64,000 bases of DNA from Streptomyces sp. VRA16 Mangrove soil (GCF_017377775.1 NZ_JAFVLN010000021.1:1-64000); one strand, 5' to 3'; shown: positions 41,289-51,935, counted from the stretch's first letter. The notes: a model not told the origin generated them from the letters alone. Numbers and translations: made by a program.

Positions 41289-42017
41289 ATGACCATCCCC
41301 GCATCCCTCGCCGTCATAGCCCGCGACCTCGCGCCCGCCGGAGCGCTGCGTGTCTCGATCAATCTCGGCAACCCCGTGCTCGCGCAGGGCAGCCCCGACG
41401 CCCCGGCCGGAGTGACCGTCGAGATCGCCCGGGAGATCGCGCGCCGGCTCGGGCTCGGCGTGGAGTTCCTGTGCTTCGACGCCGCCCGGAAGTCCTACGA
41501 GGCGATGGCGACGGGCCGGGCCGATCTCTGCTTCCTGGCCGTGGAGCCCGCGCGGGAGGCGGAGGTGGCGTTCACGGCACCGTACGTGCACATCGAAGGG
41601 GTGTACGCGGTACCCGTCGACTCCGCGCTGCGCACACCCGCCGACGTGGACCGCGACGCAGTGCGCATCGGGGTGAAGCAGGGGTCCGCCTACGACCTCT
41701 ACCTCACGCGCACGCTCCGGCACGCCACCGTGGTGCGGGGCGACGAGGGCGTGGACGTCTTCCACGCCGAGCGGCTGGAGGTCGGCGCGGGCATCCGCCA
41801 GCCCCTCACCGAGCACGTCGCGGCCCGGCCGGGACTGCGCCTGATCGAGCCCGCGTTCATGACCATCCGGCAGGCGGTCGGTACGACCCGCAGCCGCGGG
41901 GAGGAGACGGTGCGCTTCCTCACCGACACGGTCGCCGAACTCGTCGCCTCGGGGTTCGTCGCGCAGGCCCTGAGCCGCTCGGGACAGGACCCGGCGCTGG
42001 CCGCCCCAGCGGCGTAG
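41289..42017 (+). CDS. Periplasmic-binding-protein-like (PBP2) protein lacking a signal peptide
   Basis: A 242-residue protein with the fold of family-3 amino-acid-binding proteins: GALRVSINLGNPVLAQG, GVTVEIAREIARRLGL, GRADLCFLAVEPARE, FTAPYVHIEGVYAV, VRIGVKQGSAYDLYLTR. There is no signal peptide, lipobox or transmembrane segment, so it should stay in the cytoplasm. No permease or ATPase for amino acids is adjacent. It may act as a ligand sensor or an enzyme relative. A 44-bp tandem duplication covers its last codons and stop. Confidence 0.78.
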   Translation: MTIPASLAVIARDLAPAGALRVSINLGNPVLAQGSPDAPAGVTVEIAREIARRLGLGVEFLCFDAARKSYEAMATGRADLCFLAVEPAREAEVAFTAPYVHIEGVYAVPVDSALRTPADVDRDAVRIGVKQGSAYDLYLTRTLRHATVVRGDEGVDVFHAERLEVGAGIRQPLTEHVAARPGLRLIEPAFMTIRQAVGTTRSRGEETVRFLTDTVAELVASGFVAQALSRSGQDPALAAPAA

Positions 42018-42077
42018 CCCTACCGCCTCCGAACCCGGCGCCGGCCGCCCCGCCGACGTAGCCGTACCGCCTCCGAA
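41990..42077. repeat. 44-bp tandem duplication covering a gene 3' end
   Basis: Copy 1 (41990-42033) and copy 2 (42034-42077) share CCCGGCG-C/T-T/C-GGCCGCCCC and GTACCGCCTCCGAA blocks with a few substitutions. Copy 1 contains the last codons and TAG stop (42015-42017) of the PBP2-like gene; copy 2 is non-coding. Confidence 0.8.
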
Positions 42078-42161
42078 CGGCCGATCCCAAGGTGCGGAAT
42101 TCGCCCGATATGCAGATATTTGGGCGTACGTGTCACGTGACCGGTACAGAGGAGGCACTCC

Positions 42162-43799
42162 ATGCGTGGAGCCACACATGCCAAGTGGGCCGCTGGTGCG
42201 GTGGCCGTAGCCCTCGCGGCGACGGCCTGCGGGGGCGGCGGCGACTCCGGGGGCGGCGGCGGTGGTGACGGCTCCGGGGTCGTGCGCTCCTCCTGGGGCG
42301 ACCCGCAGAATCCGCTCGAACCGGCGAACACCAACGAGGTGCAGGGCGGCAAGGTCCTGGACATGATCTTCCGCGGCCTGAAGCGGTACAACCCGAAGAC
42401 GGGCAAGGCCGAGGACATGCTCGCCGAGAAGATCGACACGTCCGATTCGCAGAACTTCACCATCACGGTGAAGAAGGGCTGGACCTTCTCCAACGGCGAG
42501 AAGATCACCGCCAAGTCCTTCGTCGACGCCTGGAACTACGGCGCGAGCCTGAAGAACAACCAGAAGAACGCGTACTTCTTCGGCCAGATCGAGGGCTACG
42601 ACAAGGTCCACCCGGACTCGGGCGCGCAGACCGCCGACACCCTCTCCGGCCTCAAGGTCACGGGCGACAACACCTTCACGGTCAAGCTCAACCAGAAGTT
42701 CTCGACCTGGCCGGACACGCTCGGCTACGCGGCCTTCGCGCCGCTGCCGAAGGTGTTCTTCGACGACCACGACTCCTACGTCAGCAAGCCGGTCGGCAAC
42801 GGTCCGTACACCGTGAAGTCGTACCAAAAGGGCTCCCAGATGTCCCTGCGCAAGTGGGACGAGTACCCCGGTGACGACAAGGCCCAGAACGCGGGCGTGG
42901 ACCTCAAGGTCTACACCGACAACAACACGGCCTACACCGACCTGACGGCGGGCAACCTCGACCTCGTCGACGACATCCCGGCCTCGCAGCTGCAGAACGT
43001 CGATTCCGACCTCGACGGCCGCTACATCAACACGCCCGCCGGCATCATCCAGACGCTCGCCTTCCCGTTCTACGACCCGGCGTGGAACAAGGCCGACAGC
43101 GACAAGGTGCGCAAGGGCCTGTCGATGGCGATCAACCGCAAGCAGATCACCGAGTCGATCTTCCAGAAGACCCGCACCCCGGCCACCGACTGGACCTCGC
43201 CCGTCCTCGGCAAGGACGGCGGCTACAAGGAAGGGCTGTGCGGGCAGTACTGCGACTACAACCCCACCGAGGCCAAGAAGCTCGTCCAGGAGGGCGGCGG
43301 CATCCCCGGCGGCCAGGTGCAGATCGGCTACAACGCCGACACCGGCAGCCACAAGGAGTGGGTGGACGCCGTCTGCAACTCCATCAACAACGCCCTCGGC
43401 AACGACAAGGCCTGCGTCGGCAGCCCCACCGGCACCTTCGCCGACTTCCGCAACAAGATCACCAACAAGAAGATGACGGGCCCGTTCCGCGCCGGCTGGC
43501 AGATGGACTACCCCCTCATCCAGAACTTCCTGCAACCGCTGTACTACACCAACGCCTCGTCCAACGACGGCCACTGGTCCAACAAGGAGTTCGACTCCCT
43601 GGTGGACAAGGCCAACGCCGAGTCCGACCAGGCCACGGCGGTCAAGACGTTCCAGCAGGCCCAGGAGGTCGTGCGGGACAACATGGCGGCCATTCCGCTC
43701 TGGTACCAGAACGGCAGCGCCGGCTACTCCGACAAGGTCTCCAACGTCGCGCTGAACCCGTTCAGCGTCCCGGTCTACAACGAGATCAAGGTCAACTGA
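42162..43799 (+). CDS. Oligopeptide-binding lipoprotein (second operon)
   Basis: A 545-residue family-5 binding lipoprotein. The signal peptide MRGATHAKWAAGAVAVALAA and lipobox ATACGG are followed by a Gly/Ser-rich linker. The body has WGDPQNPLEPANTNEVQGG, WTFSNGEKITAKSFVDAWNY and LSMAINRKQITESIFQ. It is a paralogue of the protein at 34761, sharing motifs such as NPLEPANT and GGHKEWV/GSHKEWV. First gene of a second complete SBP-permease-permease-ATPase-ATPase operon. A different peptide specificity is likely. Confidence 0.92.
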   Translation: MRGATHAKWAAGAVAVALAATACGGGGDSGGGGGGDGSGVVRSSWGDPQNPLEPANTNEVQGGKVLDMIFRGLKRYNPKTGKAEDMLAEKIDTSDSQNFTITVKKGWTFSNGEKITAKSFVDAWNYGASLKNNQKNAYFFGQIEGYDKVHPDSGAQTADTLSGLKVTGDNTFTVKLNQKFSTWPDTLGYAAFAPLPKVFFDDHDSYVSKPVGNGPYTVKSYQKGSQMSLRKWDEYPGDDKAQNAGVDLKVYTDNNTAYTDLTAGNLDLVDDIPASQLQNVDSDLDGRYINTPAGIIQTLAFPFYDPAWNKADSDKVRKGLSMAINRKQITESIFQKTRTPATDWTSPVLGKDGGYKEGLCGQYCDYNPTEAKKLVQEGGGIPGGQVQIGYNADTGSHKEWVDAVCNSINNALGNDKACVGSPTGTFADFRNKITNKKMTGPFRAGWQMDYPLIQNFLQPLYYTNASSNDGHWSNKEFDSLVDKANAESDQATAVKTFQQAQEVVRDNMAAIPLWYQNGSAGYSDKVSNVALNPFSVPVYNEIKVN

Positions 43800-43878
43800 C
43801 GCCAGGGGAGCGGTGGCACGGCCCCTCCCCGGCCGGCCGCCGCTCCCGCAGCCCGCGGAATCGGAACCGGAGTCCTTC

Positions 43879-44802
43879 ATGGGACGTTATGTGATCCGGC
43901 GCCTGTTGCAGATGATCCCGGTGTTCATCGGCTCGACGCTGCTGATCTTCCTCATGGTCAACGTCATGGGCGACCCCATCGCCGGACTGTGCGGCGACAA
44001 GGCCTGTGACCCCGCCACCAAGGCACAGCTGTCGAAGGAGTTCGGCCTCGACAAACCGGTGTGGCAGCAATACCTGACGTACATGGGGAACGTCTTCACC
44101 GGCGACTTCGGGACGGCGTTCAACGGCCAGAAGGTCACCGAGCTGATGGCGACCGCGTTCCCCGTCACGATCCGGCTGACCATCGTCGCGATCCTCTTCG
44201 AGGTCGTCGTCGGCATCACGCTCGGTGTCCTCACCGGCCTCAAGCGCGGCCGGCCCGTCGACACCGTGGTGCTGCTGCTGACGCTCGTCGTCATCTCCGT
44301 GCCCACGTTCGTCACCGGTCTGCTGCTGCAACTGCTGCTGGGCGTGAAGTGGGGCTGGATCGAACCGGCCGTGTCCACGGAGGCGACCTTCAGCGAACTG
44401 ATCGTGCCCGGTCTGGTCCTCGCCTCGGTCTCCCTCGCCTACGTGACCCGGCTGACGCGGACGTCCATCGCCGAGAACAAGCAGGCCGACTACGTGCGCA
44501 CCGCCATCGCCAAGGGCCTGCCCCGGCGCCGCGTCATCACCCGGCACCTGCTGCGCAACTCCCTGATCCCCGTCGTCACCTTCATCGGCGCCGACGTCGG
44601 AGCCCTGATGGGCGGGGCCATCGTCACCGAGCGCATCTTCAACATCCACGGCGTCGGCTACCAGCTCTACCAGGGCATTCTGCGGCAGAACACCCAGACC
44701 GTGGTCGGCTTCGTGACGATCCTCGTGCTGGTCTTCCTCGCGGTGAACCTGATCGTCGACCTCCTGTACGCCGTACTCGACCCGAGGATCCGCTATGCCT
44801 GA
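43879..44802 (+). CDS. Oligopeptide ABC transporter permease (DppB type, second operon)
   Basis: A 307-residue permease starting MGRYVIRRLLQMIPVFIGST, nearly the same N-terminus as its paralogue at 36550. It has six predicted helices, and the EAA-like loop is VRTAIAKGLPRRRVITRHLL. The ATG at 43879 follows CCGGAG. Unlike the first operon, only about 80 bp without a strong hairpin separates it from the binding protein. It overlaps the next gene by 8 nt. Confidence 0.92.
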   Translation: MGRYVIRRLLQMIPVFIGSTLLIFLMVNVMGDPIAGLCGDKACDPATKAQLSKEFGLDKPVWQQYLTYMGNVFTGDFGTAFNGQKVTELMATAFPVTIRLTIVAILFEVVVGITLGVLTGLKRGRPVDTVVLLLTLVVISVPTFVTGLLLQLLLGVKWGWIEPAVSTEATFSELIVPGLVLASVSLAYVTRLTRTSIAENKQADYVRTAIAKGLPRRRVITRHLLRNSLIPVVTFIGADVGALMGGAIVTERIFNIHGVGYQLYQGILRQNTQTVVGFVTILVLVFLAVNLIVDLLYAVLDPRIRYA

Positions 44803-45811
44803 ACCGCACGCACCAGAGCCTTCCTCCTGGTCCGCCGGCGGGCGCGCGCCCGAGGACGGCGCCATCGCGGCGACCGGCATGGGCGGCGCGATGGACCTCG
44901 CCACCAGCGAGGGCGCGGCCCTGGAGAACCAGCCGGGCGGCCCCGTCGGCGGCGGCCCGGCCGGCAAGCCCCGCAGCCTGTGGTCCGACGCCTGGCGCGA
45001 CCTGCGCCGCAACCCGATCTTCATCATCTCGGGCCTGGTGATCCTCTTCCTGGTGATCATCTCGATCTGGCCGCAGCTGATCGCCTCGGGCAACCCGCTC
45101 TCCTGCGATCTGGCCAAGCGCCAGCAGGGCTCCGAGCCGGGCCACCCCTTCGGCTTCGACGGGCAGGGCTGCGACGTCTACACCCGCACCGTGTACGGGG
45201 CCCGCAACTCCATCACCGTCGGCGTCTGCGCCACGGTCGGCGTCGCGATCCTCGGCTCCGTGCTCGGCGGGCTCGCCGGGTTCTTCGGCGGCTTCTGGGA
45301 CTCGCTCCTGTCCCGGGTCACCGACATCTTCTTCGCGATCCCCGTGGTCCTCGGCGGCCTGGTGCTGCTGTCCGTCGTCAGCAGCAACACCGTCTGGCCG
45401 GTCATCGGCTTCATGGTGCTGCTCGGCTGGCCGCAGATCTCCCGCATCGCGCGCGGCTCGGTGATCACCGCGAAACAGAACGACTACGTCCAGGCGGCGC
45501 GGGCGCTGGGTGCCTCCAACTCGCGGATGCTGCTGCGGCACATCACCCCGAACGCCGTGGCGCCGGTCATCGTCGTGGCGACCATCGCCCTCGGTACGTA
45601 CATCGCCCTGGAGGCGACCCTGTCGTACCTGGGCGTCGGGCTGAAGCCGCCGGCCGTGAGCTGGGGCATCGACATCTCGGCGGCGTCCGCGAACATCCGC
45701 AACGCCCCGCACGCGCTGCTGTGGCCGGCCGGCGCCCTCGCCCTCACGGTCCTCGCGTTCATCATGCTCGGCGACGCGGTGCGCGACGCCCTCGACCCGA
45801 AGCTGAGGTAG
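44795..45811 (+). CDS. Oligopeptide ABC transporter permease (DppC type, second operon)
   Basis: A 338-residue permease with a Gly/Ala/Pro-rich cytoplasmic N-terminus of about 60 residues. SLWSDAWRDLRRNPIFIISG precedes the first helix. The EAA loop is DYVQAARALGASNSRMLLRH. The periplasmic loop carries two cysteines (NPLSCDL and QGCDVYTR) that could form a disulfide and are absent from the first-operon paralogue. Confidence 0.92.
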   Translation: MPEPHAPEPSSWSAGGRAPEDGAIAATGMGGAMDLATSEGAALENQPGGPVGGGPAGKPRSLWSDAWRDLRRNPIFIISGLVILFLVIISIWPQLIASGNPLSCDLAKRQQGSEPGHPFGFDGQGCDVYTRTVYGARNSITVGVCATVGVAILGSVLGGLAGFFGGFWDSLLSRVTDIFFAIPVVLGGLVLLSVVSSNTVWPVIGFMVLLGWPQISRIARGSVITAKQNDYVQAARALGASNSRMLLRHITPNAVAPVIVVATIALGTYIALEATLSYLGVGLKPPAVSWGIDISAASANIRNAPHALLWPAGALALTVLAFIMLGDAVRDALDPKLR

Positions 45812-45816
45812 CGCCC

Positions 45817-46795
45817 ATGCCGTTGCTCGAAGTACGCGACCTGAACGTCGAGTTCCGCACCCGGGACGGCATCGCCAAGGCGGTGAACGGCGTCAACTAC
45901 ACGGTCGACGAGGGCGAGACCCTGGCCGTGCTCGGCGAGTCGGGCTCGGGCAAGTCCGTCACCGCGCAGGCCGTCATGGGCATCCTCGACATGCCGCCCG
46001 GGCGGATCACCGGCGGTGAGATCCTCTTCCGCGGCCGCGACCTCCTCAAGCTCAAGGAGGAGGAGCGCCGCAAGGTGCGCGGCGCCGAGATGGCGATGAT
46101 CTTCCAGGACGCGCTGTCCTCCCTCAACCCCGTGCTCTCGGTCGGCGAGCAGATCGGTGAACTGTTCGTCGTCCACAAGGGTCTGTCCCGCAAGGACGCC
46201 AAGGCCCGGGCCGTCGAGCTGATGGACCGCGTCCGCATCCCCGCCGCGAAGGAGCGGGTCGGCCAGTTCCCGCACCAGTTCTCCGGCGGTATGCGCCAGC
46301 GCATCATGATCGCGATGGCGCTCGCCCTGGAGCCCGCCCTGATCATCGCCGACGAGCCGACCACCGCCCTCGACGTCACCGTCCAGGCCCAGGTCATGGA
46401 CCTGCTCGCCGAGCTCCAGCGTGAGCTCAACATGGGGCTCATCCTCATCACCCACGACCTCGGCGTGGTCGCGGACGTCGCCGACAAGATCGCCGTGATG
46501 TACGCGGGCCGCATCGTCGAACAGGCCCCCGTCCACGAGATCTACAAGGCGCCCGCGCACCCCTACACCAAGGGGCTGCTCGAATCGATTCCGCGGCTCG
46601 ACCAGAAGGGCCAGGAGCTCTACGCGATCAAGGGACTGCCGCCGAACCTGATGAACATCCCGCCCGGCTGCGCCTTCAACCCGCGCTGTCCGATGGCCCA
46701 GGACGTGTGCCGCACCGACGTCCCGCCGCTCGCCGAGGTCTCCGGTTCCTCCGGGGCCCGCCGCAGCGCGTGCCACTTCTGGAAGGAGACGCTCG

Positions 46796-46809
<14 letters not shown>
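45817..46809 (+). CDS. Oligopeptide ABC transporter ATPase (DppD type, second operon)
   Basis: A 330-residue ATPase starting MPLLEVRDLNVEFRTRDGIA. Walker A is GESGSGKS, the signature QFSGGMRQR, and Walker B LIIADEPTTALD. The C-terminal CAFNPRCPMAQDVCRTDVP matches the oligopeptide ATPase tail. Start 5 bp after the permease stop, with GAGGTAG overlapping that stop as ribosome binding site. It overlaps the next gene by 14 nt. Confidence 0.93.
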
Positions 46810-47935
<1,126 letters not shown>

Positions 47936-48042
47936 CGGGCGTTTGCTCCCGGTAACTCCTTTACACGCAGGCAACTTGACGGACCCGGCGCCGATATACG
48001 GACGGGCGAGAGTGTTCCGCGTACGGCCGTGCGGGTGCCGTA

Positions 48043-48080
48043 GACCGGGCCGGAGCGCGCCATGTCGCTCCGGCCCGGTC
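48043..48080. terminator. Bidirectional terminator between convergent operons
   Basis: GACCGGGCCGGAGCG pairs perfectly with CGCTCCGGCCCGGTC (15 bp, 8-nt loop) between the oligopeptide operon and the peptidase gene. Confidence 0.9.
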
Positions 48081-48083
48081 GCC

Positions 48084-50207
48084 TTATCCGGCCAGGCCCA
48101 GCGAACGCTTCAGGAAGTCCACCTGGAGCAGCAGCAGGTTCTCGGCGACCTGCTCCTGCGGCGTCATGTGGGTCACCCCGGACAGCGGCAGCACCTCGTG
48201 CGGGCGGCCCGCGGCGAGCAGGGCCGACGACAGCCGCAGCGCGTGCGCCACCACCACGTTGTCGTCCGCGAGACCGTGCACGATCAGCATCGGACGGTGC
48301 GTGTCGGCCGCCTCGCCGAGCCCGTCGTCCGTCACCAGCGAGCTCTTCGCGTACGTGTCCGGGGTCGCCGCCGGATCGCCCAGGTACCGCTCCGTGTAGT
48401 GCGTGTCGTAGAGCCGCCAGTCCGTCACCGGCGCGCCCGCGACACCCGCGTGGAAGACGTCCGGGCGGCGCAGCACCGCGAGCGCCGACAGATAGCCGCC
48501 GTAACTCCAGCCGCGCATCGCCACCTTGGACAGGTCGAGCGGGAACCGCTTCGCCAGCGCGTGCAGCGCGCTCACCTGGTCGTCGAGGGTGACGGTGAAG
48601 TCGCCGCTGATCGACTTCTCGCGGCCCGGCGAGACGCCCGGCGTGCCGCGCCCGTCGGCGACGATCACCGCGAAGCCCTGGTCGGCGAACCACTGCGAGG
48701 TCAGATACGGGTTGTGCGCCGCCATCACGCGCTGCCCGTGCGGGCCGCCGTAGGGGTCCATCAGGACGGGGAGCGGCCCGTCGCCCTCCTGGTACGAGGT
48801 CGGCAGCAGCACCGCGCAGGGGATGCCGTCCGCCTCGGCCAGCGTCACCCGGGGCGTGAGCACGGGCCGCTGCGCGTACGAGGCGATCTCGGCGACGTGC
48901 TGGCCGTCCCGCTCCACGCGCACCCGCGCGCCGGGCGCTTCCAGGGTCGCCGAGACGAGGACGGTGACGTCGCCGGAGCGGACCGCCGAGTGCATGCCGG
49001 GCTCGCCGGTCATGCGCTGCACGCCGAGCTCGTTGACGCGGTACACGTGCACCTCGCCGGTCTCCGGGTCCTCGGCGTCGGCGCCCGCCGACGCCGAGAT
49101 CAGCACCTCGCTCTCGCCGACGTCCAGGACCGCGCGGACGTGCAACTGCGGTCCGGTGAGCGGGCGTTCGCCGACCGCGAGGACCCGGGCGCCGCCCTCG
49201 TCCGCGATCCGCACCAGCTGTCCGCTCGGCGACCAGCACGGCACGCCGGGCAGCAGCTCCAGCCACTGCTCGTCCTCGTCGGCGTGCACCATCCGGGTCG
49301 AGCCGTCCGCCACGTCGACGGCCAGATAGAGCTGGCTGCGCTGGTCGCGGGCCTGGACCAGGATCAGCGGGGCACCGTTCGCCGACCAGTGCACGCGTGC
49401 CAGGTACGGGTACGCGGCGCGGTTCCAGGCGATCTCGGTGCGGGAGCCGTCGAGGGCGTACGCGAACAGGCGCACCTCGGCGTTGGGCGTGCCGGCCGCC
49501 GGGTAGGCGACCTTGGCCGGCTCGCGGTCGGGGTGCGCCGGGTCGGCGATCCACCAGCGGTGCACGTCCGCGTCGTCGGCGCGGGCCACCAGGAGCCGGT
49601 CGGAGTCGGGGGACCACCAGTAGCCGCGCTGCCGGGACATCTCCTCGGCCGCGATGAACTCCGCGAGCCCGTAGGTGACGCCGGCCGCCTCGGGCACGGC
49701 GAGCGCCCGGTCGTTCTCGCCCGCGGCGTCGACGACCCGCAGGGCGCCCTCGGCGACGTACGCGACGTGCCGGCCGTCGGGGGCCGGGCGGGGGTCCAAC
49801 ACCGGTCCGGGGACGGGCAGTTCACGGGCCGTGCCCGCGCGCAGCTCGGCGGTGAAGAGGCGGCCCGAGAGGGCGAAGGAGGCCAGTTCCACCGCCGCGT
49901 CCGTCGCGTAGCCGACGATGCCGGCGCCGCCCTCGCGGGCCCGCTCGCGCCGTGCGCGCTCCTGTGCGGACAGGTGCTCCGACGCGCCGCCGAGCAGCGT
50001 CGCGGGCTCGGCCGCGGGGCGCTCCTGACCGCTCGTCACGTCGAGCACCCACAGCGCGTTCGCCCGGTCCGTGCCGGACGGGGAGCGCAGGAAGACGACG
50101 CGCTCCCCGTCCGGCGACACGGTGAACGCGCGGGGCGCACCGAGCGTGAAGCGCTGGGTGCGCGCGTGCTGACGAGGGAAGGTGGGCGTCTCGCTCTCGG
50201 TGGTCAT
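48084..50207 (-). CDS. S9-family serine peptidase (prolyl oligopeptidase/DPP-IV-like)
   Basis: A 707-residue cytoplasmic peptidase (no signal peptide). The N-terminal ~430 residues form a beta-propeller (repeats such as FTVSPDGERVVFL, YWWSPDSDRLLVA and PCWSPSGQLVRIA). The C-terminal alpha/beta hydrolase has the catalytic triad Ser568 in GWSYGG, Asp648 in HGLADDN and His680 in GVTHMT. It trims proline-containing oligopeptides. Placement opposite two peptide importers suggests it processes imported peptides. Confidence 0.9.
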   Translation of the reverse strand: MTTESETPTFPRQHARTQRFTLGAPRAFTVSPDGERVVFLRSPSGTDRANALWVLDVTSGQERPAAEPATLLGGASEHLSAQERARRERAREGGAGIVGYATDAAVELASFALSGRLFTAELRAGTARELPVPGPVLDPRPAPDGRHVAYVAEGALRVVDAAGENDRALAVPEAAGVTYGLAEFIAAEEMSRQRGYWWSPDSDRLLVARADDADVHRWWIADPAHPDREPAKVAYPAAGTPNAEVRLFAYALDGSRTEIAWNRAAYPYLARVHWSANGAPLILVQARDQRSQLYLAVDVADGSTRMVHADEDEQWLELLPGVPCWSPSGQLVRIADEGGARVLAVGERPLTGPQLHVRAVLDVGESEVLISASAGADAEDPETGEVHVYRVNELGVQRMTGEPGMHSAVRSGDVTVLVSATLEAPGARVRVERDGQHVAEIASYAQRPVLTPRVTLAEADGIPCAVLLPTSYQEGDGPLPVLMDPYGGPHGQRVMAAHNPYLTSQWFADQGFAVIVADGRGTPGVSPGREKSISGDFTVTLDDQVSALHALAKRFPLDLSKVAMRGWSYGGYLSALAVLRRPDVFHAGVAGAPVTDWRLYDTHYTERYLGDPAATPDTYAKSSLVTDDGLGEAADTHRPMLIVHGLADDNVVVAHALRLSSALLAAGRPHEVLPLSGVTHMTPQEQVAENLLLLQVDFLKRSLGLAG

Positions 50208-50359
50208 CCCCGAAGCGTAGGGCGGAAGTCGACCATGCGCCCCCTTGTGCTTCCGGCGCCCCCTGGCGGCGACTCATGCGTGACGACGGATAGTTATGAT
50301 TCGTAGCGCTCCGTGGGTATGAATCCTTCGGCGACCGATCACTTTGAAGGAGGACCGCT

Positions 50360-50554
50360 GTGGCACTCTCGATCTCGGCCGTGGTGCTGTTCGCGATCAT
50401 CGTCTTCATCCTGATCAAGAAGTCGGGGCTGAAGGCCGGGCACGCGGTGGTGTGTGTGCTGCTCGGCTTCTATCTGGCGAGCTCCTCCATCGCCCCGACG
50501 ATCAAGCAGCTGACGACGAACGTGGCGGACATGGTCGGCGGCATCAAGTTCTGA
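50360..50554 (+). CDS. Conserved 64-residue membrane protein
   Basis: A 64-residue protein starting MALSISAVVLFAIIVFILIK, a single strong N-terminal membrane helix. It continues KKSGLKAGHAVVCVLLGFYL as a second hydrophobic stretch and ends in an amphipathic tail. Excellent AAGGAGGACC ribosome binding site before the GTG. It lies 26 bp upstream of mshB, likely cotranscribed. I recall similar small proteins in Streptomyces chromosomes and on conjugative plasmids, but the function is unknown. Confidence 0.75.
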   Translation: MALSISAVVLFAIIVFILIKKSGLKAGHAVVCVLLGFYLASSSIAPTIKQLTTNVADMVGGIKF

Positions 50555-50580
50555 GCGGGGCGCCGCTTAGGCTGGGGTGC

Positions 50581-51504
50581 ATGACCGAACTGCCCGGCCG
50601 GCGCCTGCTCCTCGTGCACGCGCACCCCGACGACGAGTCGATCAACAACGGCGCCACGATGGCCAAGTACGCCGCCGACGGCGCACACGTCACGCTCGTG
50701 ACCTGCACCCTCGGCGAAGAGGGCGAGGTCATTCCGGACGAACTGGCTCATCTCGCGCCGGATCGTGAGAATCTTCTCGGACCGCACCGGATCGGTGAGT
50801 TGGCCGCCGCCATGAAGGAGCTCGGCGTCACCGACCACCGCTTCCTCGGCGGCCCCGGCCGCTTCCGCGACTCCGGGATGATGGGGGTCGAACAGAACGA
50901 GCGGGCGGGCGCCTTCTGGTCCGCCGACCTCGACGAGGCCGCCGCCTCGCTCGTCGCCGTGATCCGCGAGGTCCGCCCGCAGGTCCTGGTCACGTACGAC
51001 CCGGACGGCGGCTACGGCCACCCCGACCACATCCAGGCCCACCGCGTCGCGATGCGCGCCGCCGACCTGGCCGCCGAGCCCGCCTTCCGGCGCGACCTCG
51101 GCGAGCCGCACACCATCGCCAAGATCTACTGGAACCGGGTGCCGCGCACCGTCGTCGAAGAGAAGTTCCGGGCCCTTGACCCCGGTCCCTTCGGCGCCGT
51201 CGCGGTCATCGGTGACGTGCCGGGTGTCGTCGACGACGAGCGGATCACCACCGAGATCGAGGGCGGGCCGTACGCCGAGCGGAAGGCGGCCGCGATGCGC
51301 GCGCACGCCACCCAGGTCGACGTGGCGCCCGGGGACACGGTCTTCGCGCTCTCCAACGGGCTCGCGCAGCCGCTGTTCGACGTCGAGTACTACGAGTTGG
51401 TGCGCGGCGAGCCCGGATCGGCGTACGAGAAGGACCTGTTCGAGGGCATCGAAGGCATCGAGGGCATCGAGGGCGCCGAGGGCATCGAAGGAGTGAGTGG
51501 ATGA
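50581..51504 (+). CDS. mshB: Mycothiol biosynthesis deacetylase MshB
   Basis: A 307-residue zinc deacetylase of the PIG-L/LmbE family. It removes acetate from N-acetyl-1-D-myo-inosityl-2-amino-2-deoxy-alpha-D-glucopyranoside, the second committed step of mycothiol synthesis. Zinc ligands are in HAHPDDE (His15, Asp18) and GYGHPDHIQAH (about 145-155). TCTLGEEGEVIPDELAHL and MMGVEQNERAGAFW are MshB-specific segments. The C-terminus ends in GIEG repeats (9-bp DNA repeat). The last 4 nt overlap the DUF6113-like gene. Confidence 0.95.
   Translation: MTELPGRRLLLVHAHPDDESINNGATMAKYAADGAHVTLVTCTLGEEGEVIPDELAHLAPDRENLLGPHRIGELAAAMKELGVTDHRFLGGPGRFRDSGMMGVEQNERAGAFWSADLDEAAASLVAVIREVRPQVLVTYDPDGGYGHPDHIQAHRVAMRAADLAAEPAFRRDLGEPHTIAKIYWNRVPRTVVEEKFRALDPGPFGAVAVIGDVPGVVDDERITTEIEGGPYAERKAAAMRAHATQVDVAPGDTVFALSNGLAQPLFDVEYYELVRGEPGSAYEKDLFEGIEGIEGIEGAEGIEGVSG
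51442..51495 (+). repeat. 9-bp coding repeat at the mshB 3' end
   Basis: Six tandem units of GAGGGCATC-like sequence (with GAA/GAG and ATC/GCC/GTG variants), encoding Glu-Gly-Ile repeats that end three codons before the stop. Confidence 0.85.
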
Positions 51505-51935
51505 GCAACGCCAGGATTCCCGGCCAGAACCGCGGCGAAGGCAGCGCCCTCGCCCAGCCCTTCACCTTCAGCGCGGGCCGCGCCGCCGTCCTCCTCGCCC
51601 TGTTCGTGCTCGGCGTGCTCGTCGGCGCCGCGGGCGCCCTCGTGCAAGGCGGCTGGTTCCCGGGCGGGTTGCTGCTCGCGCTGGTCGCCGCGGCCGGCGC
51701 CTTCCGCGGCGGGGCGTGGCTGACCCGCGGCAGAGCGGGCGCCGTGGCCCCGGCGGCGGGCTGGCTCGTCGCCGTCCTGCTGCTCACCGCGAGCCGTCCC
51801 GAGGGCGATTTCCTCTTCGGCGCGGGACTCGGCTCCTACCTCTTCCTCCTCGGAGGGATGGCCGTGGCTGTGATCTGCGCCACCCTTGGGCTGCCGCGGC
51901 AACCGCCCGCGTCCGCCGCCCGACTTGGGAAGTGA
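51501..51935 (+). CDS. DUF6113-like membrane protein coupled to mshB
   Basis: A 144-residue integral membrane protein with four predicted helices (about 27-47, 53-71, 86-100 and 108-130). The N-terminal 24 residues are hydrophilic. Its ATG overlaps the mshB stop (ATGA), so it is translationally coupled. The pairing with mshB is, as I recall, conserved in Streptomyces and the family is named DUF6113. The function is unknown; linkage suggests the cell envelope or thiol export, but this is inference. Confidence 0.78.
   Translation: MSNARIPGQNRGEGSALAQPFTFSAGRAAVLLALFVLGVLVGAAGALVQGGWFPGGLLLALVAAAGAFRGGAWLTRGRAGAVAPAAGWLVAVLLLTASRPEGDFLFGAGLGSYLFLLGGMAVAVICATLGLPRQPPASAARLGK

Noticed and set aside
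40428..43880. 1150-codon open frame on the minus strand
   Set aside because: It lies opposite well-supported transporter, VOC and binding-protein genes. Long antisense frames are expected in DNA with this much GC at codon third positions.
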